NCBI GenBank assembly: GCA_032622095.1
Contig: CP136066.1
Coordinates: 99,407,319 to 99,471,318, forward strand
Direction: 5' to 3'
DNA from: Siphonodentalium dalli
Taxonomy: Eukaryota > Mollusca > Scaphopoda > Gadilida > Siphonodentaliidae
DNA: 64,000 nucleotides
Position 1 is the stretch's first letter, and every line of letters starts with the position of its first letter. Made by a program: the position numbers and the translations under genes. This document shows positions 55,179 to 64,000 of the stretch, piece after piece. The notes under the pieces are model-generated. The model saw only the letters and a program-made list of their open reading frames with translations. It ran no database searches and was not told the origin of the DNA.

Positions 55179-57938
55179 CTATTCTGACCTATCTTCGCTA
55201 CAACAAAATGTGAAAGCAGACCGATCAAAGACCGATCAAAGACCGATATTGTCTGGGAAAAACATTCTACGGAATCAAGTGATTATCTGAACTAAAAGGA
55301 CTCAAAACGTCGATTTCGGCGGGCTCTAAGGATAGCTGTGCGCAATCACGAGCAAAAATTCCTGTTAGATGTTGAAACTGCAGCAAACGAAAATCCCACT
55401 CGTTTCTGGAAAATGACGAAGTCTAAAACTAACTCCCATGCAGTTACGAGTGGTATGGATTTAGGAAATGGTATGGGTAAAGAGCCTAGTGCGATCTTAT
55501 CAGATTGGAAATGCTATTTTGAGAACTTATACACTCCCACAGTACACGCTGATCCCGAGTTCAACAAATTCATTACCAACAGCCTCTCGTCGGAATTCGA
55601 TCCCTCCTGCATAAATTATGACTCGACAGTATTTTGCAATGAAATTATGTCAGAAGATGTCAATGCTCAAATAAAAAAACATGAAGAAAAACAAATCATC
55701 GGGTCCGGATGGTATTGCTAACGAGCACCTGATATTTTCTTCTAAACTCATGGTGTCAGTGATTTGTAAACTTTTCAATGGTATTCTTTCACGGGAATGG
55801 ATTTCCACGGTTATGAAATCTGGTATCATTATTCCTCCGCACAAAGGCGACCCGAAGCCGCGGACTAAGCCAGACAGTTATCCTGCAATCACACTTCTCT
55901 CCTCATTGTATAAACTATTCGAGTCGGTCATCTTACACAGCTTTCTGAAAAGTCCATCCCTTAATAAATTTCCACATGCTCTGCAATTCGGATTCCAGAA
56001 GGGAGTCAGCTGCACTATGACGTCGTTCATTGTGCAGGAAGCTATACACTATGCACGCGACAACCACTCCAAAGCTTATGTTTGCTACCTTGATTCTGCA
56101 AAGGCATTTGACTGCGTTTGGCACGAGGGCATCCTGTACAAACTGAACAACCTCGGATGCAATGGGAAAATACTTCGGATAATCCGCAACATGTACTCAA
56201 ATTGCGCTAGCCGTGTGCTCCACAATGGTGATTTGTCAGAGTCATTTGAAATTCGCCAAGGAACAAGACAACGGGCCGTAACATCGCCTTTTTTCTACTT
56301 GACATTCATTGACGATCTCTTGTCTACTCTGGAAGTTTCAGATCAAGGTGCATCTATTGGCAATATCAACTGTACCTCACCAACAACTGCAGATGATATT
56401 ACTATAGTTTCCCTCACAAAAGCCGGTTTGGACAACTTGATGAAAATCTGCTTCAACTACAGCAAGAAATGGCGCTTCTGTTTTTCAAAATCTAAGAGTT
56501 CCGTTGTCGTATACAACGAAACGAAACAACAACACACAAACCAACAAAGATCGTGGATTCTTGGGAATGACACGATCGATGAAAGCACCGACTGTCTCAA
56601 GGAAAATTCGGCAACACTGTTAACCGTGCTACAAATATATCTGAAGTGTTGAGAAAAACATACTTTTCTATCGCTGGTAGGAAACCCTTAAGTATGTGCA
56701 CCCCTCTCACAATGAATAATCTCATACACACCGTTGTGCTCCCAAAGGCTCTTTATGGCGCTGAACTCCTATATTCAACAGATGACAACGCTCTCTGCAC
56801 AATTGAAAAAGGGTCTATGTACATGTATAAAGCACATACAGAATCTTCCAACAAGGGCGAGCACAAACCTCTCACTCAGTCTCCTGGGTGTTTTACCGAT
56901 GAGTCGCCAACTACATTTGAGAAAACGTCTCTTCCTCGGCGAACTTATCCACTTGCCTGCGACTCGAGACTTTCCTTTACGAATTTTCATGAAAAACCTC
57001 TATATGCACAATTTATTCAATGTGAATACCACCGGTTATGTAAAAGACATCATCGATGTTCTAGAAGTGTACAATCTGTCTTCTTATCTTCAAGAATTCT
57101 TATCTTCTGGATCCTTCCCAAAGAAGATCATTTGGAAGCAACTCGTCAAGTCGACCATAAGAGCTCACTATTGTGATGCATGGACTTCAGCAGTGGGTGC
57201 CAATGGTAGCTCTTCTAATCTTCTCCTCATTCATAACGAGCCTCTCGCAGTCTGGAGTGTGTGACGTCTTCTTGCTGCCCATCCTAACAGGAGTTTGGAA
57301 CTGAAAAATCTTGCTAGACTTCTAAATAGATTGTTGTTCGAAAACAATGCCCGATGCATGCTGTGTGCCCACATATATAACAATGAAATTGGACATATTA
57401 CTGACTCGTGCAGATCTGCCACCATGTACATACTCCGATATAATTACTGGTGTATGCTTATCGATAGCTTCGACATCCAGCTATTTAGTTACCTGGGTGC
57501 TCTCACAAACGACCATTTAAATGCGCTGTTACTTGGCAGTACCCAGCTTGGTTGTCATATCCCGACTGAGTCATGGGAGCAGCTCATCATCGCATCTGCT
57601 GCATTTCTGTATGTTGGTTGTCAACTAATTCGCCCCGGAAGTTAAAAGATGACATTCACATGACATTTGATGCAATATGCCTCTCTTGTGGACAATATTC
57701 AACTATGATCTGGCCTCCTTGCCACCCGCATCTACAATGTTTTCTTATATACTCGTTTTTACCTTGCTCTTCGTACAATGTACACATCTTTCCAATTTAT
57801 GTATACAATGTCCTTCCTTGTAAATAGATGCTGGTGTATAGTCCACTTACAATGGTCTCGTTACCACATACTTTCTGTAACTGATATGTATATATGCTCT
57901 TCATACTTGGAGGTCAATAAACAATAATAATAATAAAG
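55179..57938 (+). pseudogene. 5'-truncated, frameshifted LINE (CR1/L2-like non-LTR retrotransposon)
   Basis: A broken ORF2-type coding region. 55338-55675 is the pre-RT part; 55681-56600 is the reverse transcriptase: SSGPDGIANEHLI, HALQFGFQKGVS, CYLDSAKAFDCVWHEGILYK (first catalytic Asp kept) and RQGTRQ. The second catalytic motif reads TADDI instead of YADD. Frameshifts lie near the A7 run at 55672, near 56600 and near 56815. A TGA at 57262 splits the C-terminal part, whose CMLCAHIYNNEIGHITDSC (about 57355-57415) is the usual CCHC zinc motif. The 3' tail is 'aataaacaataataataataa' (57916-57936). It is antisense to the lectin gene, in its first visible intron. Confidence 0.9.
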
Positions 57939-58118
57939 CAGCGATGGCATATAGTAGGTGTGACAGTTTATTATGGTGGAGTTTGGTGACATTGGTGGTC
58001 ACAATTATGTGCCATAGCAAGCCCTGTTGCCCGCTGAGTTTCCGCACAATGAGTTGACTGGACCAATTAACCCATTGCGTTTCACCAAGGTTGATCTCTG
58101 CATGCTCATTACGTTTTG
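57939..58118 (+). repeat. 180-bp direct repeat, right copy (flanks LINE)
   Basis: Starts immediately after the LINE's (AAT)n tail and matches 54999-55178 at 177 of 180 positions. After it the sequence runs on into the interior and right arm of the foldback element. Confidence 0.9.
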
Positions 58119-58637
58119 TTACATTGTATTCTCTACGTTATATACAATTGCACGATCGATCTGCCATAATTGTGTTTGACCGTGGCAATCCCTCATTCAC
58201 TCACATATCATGCACGTAGTACGTTTTATTGATATGATCACACTGCATGTTTATCTACTTATGTTAATTCCATGCGTATTAAGACAGTTCCCCAATTGCG
58301 TTTTTAATTTTTCGACGTTTAGTTCTACGCATAATTCCGCTAACATTGTCATGTAGGCCGATGCAGCTGTGTCGGAACTGTTGGGGGGGGGGGGAATGCA
58401 GATGAGAGAAAGTATCTGGAATAAACAAAGCGAACTATATATACAAGGACTTAAACAAGAAAAATGCTGACCATAACGAACTTTGGGAGACTCATTGTGC
58501 GAATATGCAGCGGGATACATGACTAGCTATATATGGCAAATTAATTGTGACGACCAATTGTCACCAAACTCCACCATAATAAATTGGTACACCTACTATG
58601 CCATCGCCACAGTGGTACGTGTGTCCGCAGCCAATTC

Positions 58638-60579
58638 AAGTCGAAACACACCAATAAAAATATACACATGCATATATACTTAAGGTTCATATTGATTTAC
58701 ACGCGTGTATTATACGCGTGTACATGTATATCACAAGAGTTGAGGCTTGGTGGTTTGAAGCATCAAATTATTATACTTCGATTTTTTCTATGCAATACGT
58801 TCCGATTTTGGGATAACAATAAAAGTACATGTATGTGCCCTGCAAAGTCTTATTTAATTCATGGTCTTGATAAAAATTGTAACCGAAAATCACTGGGTAT
58901 TTCCGATTCCATTTATAGTATATCCGTAGTAAGTCATGTTCATTCATGACGGTAAAATATCCCTGGAACCGTATATATTGACACTAGTTTTCAATAGTAG
59001 CCTGTCAGCTTGGAAGAAGTGTTTACATTTAGAGTATCAGCCAATCAGAATTTTACGCTTCGGAAATGAAGACGGCCGCCAGCCAATCAAATACCGCGTA
59101 TCATTTCTCTTCGAAAAGGAGTAGGCTGCCAGCCAATCAGATACCACGGATCGTCTAGGTCCACACGATTAGCGTCTTTTAGACTACAATAATCAGTTCC
59201 TTTGTTTTAAGTCTAGAGCGTCCGTCCAAACAGTTAAAGAAATCTTTTAATTTTCCCGCACACCCTCCCAATTATTGGTTAATCTTATTCGGACATAGCT
59301 GTTGGCGGCGGTATGGTATATATCCACTTGGCCCGGATATATTACAATATATTGATAGTTGAGCTACTTATTTACTAACGTGTTTGTATATATATACATG
59401 TATTTGTGCAATCATATTTGTGCACCAGTTTACTGTTCATTATGAGTTAATTATGTTTGTTGGCAATAAATATGCCCAAAATGGAATCTGGTGTTTAGTG
59501 AGTTCTGCCCCCTTCTCCAGGAAACAACGTAAAAGTCATTTTTGTGGACTTGGCAATCACTATAGTTATCTTCTTATATATTTTCACCTATCTTAATTGT
59601 CGTGTCGTGTATTTTGAATAATTGTCATGCAAAGTGGGGGGGGGGGGGGGGGGTATTACCGTATTTTGGGGTACTGAAACCTGGAGGCCCGATTCGTCTT
59701 ATCGAAATTGAAACGATGGTCGCTTTGCATATCTGACACAGTATAGCTGACAGCCGTTGATATATGACCGGAGTCTAACGCCGGAATATAAATCGTGACC
59801 GAATTTAGGCATGACGCATGGTGTGCTTTTATTGATGCTTAAAATGGAATTTTTTTTCTTTAAAAAAACCGCTTCTGGAAAAGGTTTTTATAATTTGGTA
59901 CCCCAAGAACTTACGAAAAATTTAAGTTCAAGTTCGGTGTATATATTTATGACATGATATATGACGATAACGAGAGGCAGCTTAATTATTTTTATCAAAA
60001 AAGACATGCAGCCACCTATAAATCATTTTCTACAGTTGAAAATGTCCACGTCTTGTCTATTGATCAATCAATATTGGACTCAGTTGAGTTCTAGGTCCAT
60101 GTATAATAAGCTGCAATCACAAACTCAGAAATTTGGATGGCATTTTCTGGTAGGCATATCGATACAGAAAGCTATATATATACGTGACTTACTTCGGTCA
60201 CCGTTTTTCGAGGTTGTGAAATTTGAAAGCCTAAATCCCCTTTAATTGAATCTGTTCAATATCCGATTATTGGGAGAGCTTATTGCTAAGATATACAGAT
60301 TGCTGATATCATTGGAAAACAGAAAAAAAATAATGTTGAAATTTATACCAAATTATAACGTATGTCCCTGGCCCTACATGGCACCACTATGCCGACTGAG
60401 AATCACGCGATAAGTGTCGTGGGATGCCTACATGTATATCTACATGTAATTCTGGTAATAATTGGCGATAAAATGTTTTATCCCGGAATTTCGCTCTGAG
60501 CCCTTCTGTCTTCCTCAATCACTGGCCCTTACGACGCCGACTTTAAGCTCACAACAGTATATTCCATGATTGTACATAT
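58638..60579. other. Intron of the lectin gene; no exon seen
   Basis: Contains three 'agccaatca' words spaced about 45 bases (59038-59140), a poly-G run at 59636-59653 and AT-rich sequence. None forms a recognisable exon. Confidence 0.35.
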
Positions 60580-61290
60580 AGATGAAGATTTTTTTAGTTT
60601 GGTGAAAATCGGCTACAAATTTTGTTGATACACTGTTGGTGTCTCTTCCCCCACAACCACTAACTCGAATAGGGCAACTTTGGTTTCTTTAAACCATATC
60701 ATTAGATTAGTCGTATCATGGATATGTCTATTTATAAATCGACGACTAAAACATTCTTATCAATGTCTCCATGACCCCAAAACGGCACCAATGTAACGTC
60801 TTTAAACCACGGGATTAGATTTCGCGTATCATGGAGAAGAATATGTATACTTTTGGTGGAAATCAATTTGATGTGCCCCTCCCTCCCCATCCCCGACTCG
60901 AGCGGCGCCACTTTTGACATCTTTAACCCACAATTAGCGATTAAACACATTCGTATCAAATTTAGTGTCCCCATCCCATATCACTGACCCAAACGGCGCC
61001 AATTTGGCGTATGTGTAAGCAGCACGATAAGATTCCTCGTATCATGGAGAATAATCTATCAATGTGGTGGAAATCGGCGCTAACAATTTTTTTCTATCAA
61101 TTTTGGTGCCCCTCCCTCCCAACCCTGACTCGACGGCGCCATGTTTTAGCAGCTTTAAACCATAACATTAGACTCCTCATATCACGGAGTATGATTATGT
61201 ACATTGTATATGTTTGGTGGAAATGGGCAACAAAAGAATGTCATCGAATTTTTTGCCCCTCCCCTTGTTGCTGTCCCTGACACAAACAGC
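60580..61290 (+). repeat. Degenerate tandem repeat, 'tttaaaccata.catta.att'
   Basis: About five imperfect units of roughly 110-150 bases, each with 'ggtggaaatcgg', 'tgcccctccctccc', '(a/c)cggcgcca.(t)tt', 'ctttaaaccata' and 'tcgtatcatgga' (near 60630-60720, 60770-60840, 60870-60950, 60985-61050, 61110-61195). Strongly diverged, so an old array. Confidence 0.65.
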
Positions 61291-61891
61291 GTCACTTTAT
61301 AAACTGTTTACCTTCACCATTATGTTCCTCGTAAAAAAGAGACACACGTTACACCGGGTAAACCCCTTTAATTAGAGCCATAGATGGCTTCCCGCTAATT
61401 TCTATAGAACACAGATCGATAGACAGACATTCGCAAATATAGATATACATTCTAGGACTTCTTGATACACAAATAGTAAATATAAGTTAACAAGTAATTT
61501 AATCCCTCATATGTATCAAAATCCCATTTCTTGAGAATCATTAGATAAGATTTCAGATTCTATATGCATGCACTGGAGAGGATAAAATAAAATTCTATCA
61601 AAATTACTTTCGGTGATTCTGACATAACAGATGCCTTCATCGTGTAGTTTTTTTTAGTTTGATATCAATAAAGAGAAGAATATTACAAAGAGAGCTCACA
61701 TCTAGCAAATCTTTATCAAGGGGCGAAACTGAAAACCAGTCATTATTAACTAAACTAATCTAACCTCATCAACCTAACTCAACAATTCAACCCAACTTCT
61801 GGAATTTAACCCAACATTGGATAACCCAACAATTTTGACTGAACTCTATTTTGAGTGTACTGCAAAACAAGGTTTAAACATAGTGGTTTAA
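61291..61891. other. Intron of the lectin gene; nothing recognised
   Basis: AT-rich. Includes 'aacctaactcaacaattcaacccaac' (61770-61800), a short low-complexity run. Confidence 0.35.
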
Positions 61892-62127
61892 CCCTTTCTA
61901 TACCAAATTTTCATTGACGAGTAGTTCCCTTAGGAAATGTTCAGATAGGTAGTTTAACTTTTTATCTGAACATTTCCTACAATGAATATGAATTCTGCTC
62001 TAGTATTACCTATGTTTTGTCTTTCGTCTGTGTTTGCTACACTTACACCCCCCAAATAAACAATAGACCGTTCCAATTTACCCTTTTAATCTGAATGGGA
62101 GAATCCATTCAGTTTAGAAAGGTTTAC
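61892..62127. mobile_element. Small MITE-like element with 'aaccctttctata' ends
   Basis: Begins 'aaccctttctataccaaa' and ends 'attcagtttagaaaggttta', forming short inverted ends. An internal hairpin 'ggaaatgttcagata...tatctgaacatttcc' lies at about 61935-61978. Related pieces near 785-840 and 11617-11700 share 'gaatccattcagt' or 'gaattctcccattca'. Confidence 0.5.
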
Positions 62128-62165
62128 ACTAGAAACAAGGAATCGGGCCAATGCGTTTGACTTAC

Positions 62166-62358
62166 ATCACTGTGCTCCAAGGTCCGTAGAATGCTGACGT
62201 ATGCAGGAAATCAAGGGTGTTATTAGAGTGTATCGTCACAAGGCGCTGTCCTTTCTCTTCACATGATGTCCTGGCGTCGTTCCAATACAGCTCTTGCGTA
62301 TACAGTGTATAGTTGACGAACCTTGTCACTCGATATCCCTCAACTCTATTGAGTGGAA
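62166..62358 (-). CDS. Lectin gene: N-terminal half of the C-type lectin domain
   Basis: Minus-strand exon, 193 bases if the 'cattacag' acceptor at 62359-62361 is right; phase 1 in, phase 2 out, GTAAGT donor at 62160-62165. It encodes PLNRVEGYRVTRFVNYTLYT followed by QELYWNDARTSCEEKGQRLV and TIHSNN. The W..AR..C...G..L..I.S pattern is the alpha-1 region of the C-type lectin fold. The frame is also open a little further upstream (SHTCITV...) to the edge of the MITE at 62377, so the exon could be slightly longer. Signal peptide and upstream exons were not found and should lie beyond the MITE or off the right edge. Confidence 0.85.
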
Positions 62359-62376
62359 CTGTAATGCATGTGTGAC

Positions 62377-62830
62377 TTAAAGGTACTCAATCCGATTCGA
62401 TGGACCCATATCATCAGATTCCAACAACAACAACATTTTTTTAAAATACCGATTCAGTTATCAGAATCGAGTGTTTGCCTAAAAATAATGCTTACCACAG
62501 TCAACTATAGTATAAAATTGCCCAAAACCTGTTATTTATCAAGATTTTGCTCAACGAAATTTCGACGGTTTGTCAAATATCTGACACAAACAAAAGTTAT
62601 TTTAGAGTTATCCACCTTCATCCGCAATTTGGTCCGAGACCGACTTCTCGTCGGCTGCTTACTGGGCCACATAAAATTATCGGTGGTGAAAAATAATAGA
62701 TTTCAAACATCGATATCTGATCACTCTGAGCTTCGATGGGTGGGGTTCCTCGACTCGAATCAAATATTTTTACCACCGAAGCCAAGGAAATAGTCATTTG
62801 CGAGCGTTAACTCGGATTATGCATCTTTAA
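62377..62830 (+). mobile_element. TTAAAGGTACTC-family MITE, copy 6
   Basis: TTAAAGGTACTCAATCCGAT at the left, 'taactcggattatgcatctttaa' at the right, TTAA on both sides. The body follows copies 1-4 in the orientation of copy 4 ('caacaacaacaac', 'gcttaccacagtcaactatagtataaaattgcc', 'ttcctcgactcgaatcaaa'). It ends 16 bases from the lectin exon's acceptor. Confidence 0.85.
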
Positions 62831-63808
62831 ATAGGGCGTGTCTCTAGACCGGATTCCAGATCTGGATTGGATTCGTCCCACTTGTTTTAAATGCTTTAAA
62901 AGCGTATTCGGTATAGTTTTCACATTATCAGACCCATCATATGTAATTGCGAATATGTTCTCGTGCAAATGAACACGACAACTGACATCTCTTCTACAAT
63001 CTAGAGCGAGATCTAAACGTGGATTGTATGAACACAATACCGCTCAGATATGCTCTTTCTCACCATTCTGTCTACATATCTCTCAATGTTTCGCTCGCTC
63101 TATCTCTCTTTCCTCCTCCCTCTCTCTCTCTCTCCCTATATGCGAAGAATAGTGTAAATATAAGGTTACAATACACCAAATGATTTACATAGGCCTCAGT
63201 GTATTTGCAGGTAAGATTTGACCCTGCACGAGTATTTAAAATTAAAGAACGTCCTTTTAGACACACGGAAATGTGCCCAAAAGTACTTGTAAACGTGGTG
63301 GATCACACTGCAGCTTGACAAACGTCACACTACCTTTAAAATTGAGAAAAAAATTACATCGAAAAAAACACAAACACCTCCCGTAAATTATTCGCCATTT
63401 GCACAGCCATAACCGTTTACCATGTGGCTATATTTGATGTTTCTCGACGGGAAACACTTTTGTGCATTTTTTCGTGCACTTTTCATCCATGTATCATTGA
63501 CCATTCAGCTGCCCGAATTTTTTTTATGCTGATCCTAGCTTGGGGGTGCCAGGGGAAATCACTCTACTAATTTGTATTTGGTGTATTGTAACCATAAGTG
63601 GGGAACATTGCGCCGACAAGTGGGTCCCTGCATATATAAGCAGAAATAGACTATAGTGTAATCAAATTGTCAAATTTAGCCAGAGCCAATAATCGGAGCT
63701 ACTCCACTACCAGAAAAACACACAACTCGGCCAGACTCGGCAATAATGAATCGAGACTCCATTTATTCGCGAATGGCTACCGTTAGGTATTGTTTATTGT
63801 CATTCCGT
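62831..63808. other. Upstream region of the lectin gene; no exon recognised
   Basis: A CT microsatellite lies near 63105-63135. A 76-codon minus ORF (62807-63037, containing FAITYDGSDNVKTIPNTLL) overlaps the MITE end and matches no family I know. An upstream lectin exon with a signal peptide was sought and not found. Confidence 0.35.
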
Positions 63809-64000
63809 TTTTAGCTCAACTTTACTTTGTAAAGTTTGAGCTATTGCCATGGCTTGGTATCCGTCGTCCGTGTGTGCGTGTGTGTGCGTGTGTGTGTGTG
63901 CGTGATGCGTCAACAATTTCCTTTAGCACGGGCTACAGTTCGTACCTTTGGTCCGATTATTATGAAATTTGTCATGGATGTTGACATTGACATGTAGATG
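63809..64000 (-). repeat. 'agctcaaactttac' tandem-core element, reversed, runs off the window
   Basis: 'tttttagctcaactttactttgtaaagtttgagctattgccatgg' is the reverse complement of the 3' end of the elements at 3438-6130 and 11970-12486. A (TG)n tract lies at about 63868-63900, followed by 'cgggctac' and 'ggtccgattattatgaaatttgtcatgg' (compare 5990-6030). Confidence 0.7.

Larger units (their letters stand above)
54971..58637. mobile_element. Foldback element split by a LINE
   Basis: The left arm from 'ctaatggctgcggacacaagtaccac' through 'gatggcatatagtaggtg', 'tttattatggtggagtttggtg' and 'ccgcacaatgagt' (about 54971-55122) is mirrored by 58483-58637 ('actcattgtgcg', 'caccaaactccaccataataaa', 'cacctactatgccatcgcc', 'gtgtccgcagccaat'). 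Arms are about 150 bases, imperfect. The LINE 55179-57938 and its 180-bp duplication account for most of the present length; without them the element would be about 730 bases. Confidence 0.75.

Noticed and set aside
62807-63037. Minus ORF as a possible upstream lectin exon
   Set aside because: Its end overlaps the MITE terminus, it has no signal peptide or CTLD start, and no fitting phase-1 donor was found.

Overview
The window looks like AT-rich genomic DNA from a mollusc, most likely a bivalve. There are no bacterial operons. Coding sequence is confined to short exons with GT/AG borders and consistent phases, separated by introns of kilobases, and most of the rest is repeats. The mollusc call rests on two things recalled from family knowledge rather than searched. 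One is a membrane-anchor exon with the ELT(V/I)..KKN..S....S..D.R plus transmembrane layout common in lophotrochozoan surface proteins. The other is tandem-core, GACA-microsatellite, Helitron-like elements of the kind described in bivalves.

Two genuine genes were assembled by eye, both on the minus strand. (1) Positions 25277 to 905, continuing off the left edge: at least four exons of a YeeE/YedE (sulphur-transport) family membrane protein. All phases agree and the diagnostic GSGM...GGCPGM segment is rebuilt exactly across a splice junction. (2) Positions 62358 to 45519, with the 5' end off the right edge: a C-type lectin domain split over two exons, then an eight-cysteine PAN/apple-like exon, a short linker exon, and a Thr-rich mucin-like stalk with one transmembrane helix. 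Together they would make a type I cell-surface lectin. Roughly 20 kb between the two genes (25.5-45.5 kb) holds no recognisable gene.

The rest is a dense, nested repeat landscape. It includes: TTAA-flanked MITE-like families (TTAAAGGTACTC..., TTAAAGGGGTACTG..., TTAAAGGCACGTG...); three hAT-like elements with 8-bp (exact or near-exact) target duplications; long foldback hairpins, some nested; a foldback element whose arms are minisatellites; two arrays of tandem Helitron-like (pearl/HINE-type) elements in opposite orientation; a 2.7-kb terminal-inverted-repeat element abutting a ~178-bp satellite; and several decayed LINEs. One LINE (55179-57938) sits between 180-bp direct repeats inside a foldback element, itself within an intron of the lectin gene.

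I found no tRNA, rRNA, CRISPR array or prokaryotic-style system. The best candidates for follow-up are the metazoan YeeE/YedE gene, the lectin with an EPN but no WND motif, and the unusual transposon architectures.
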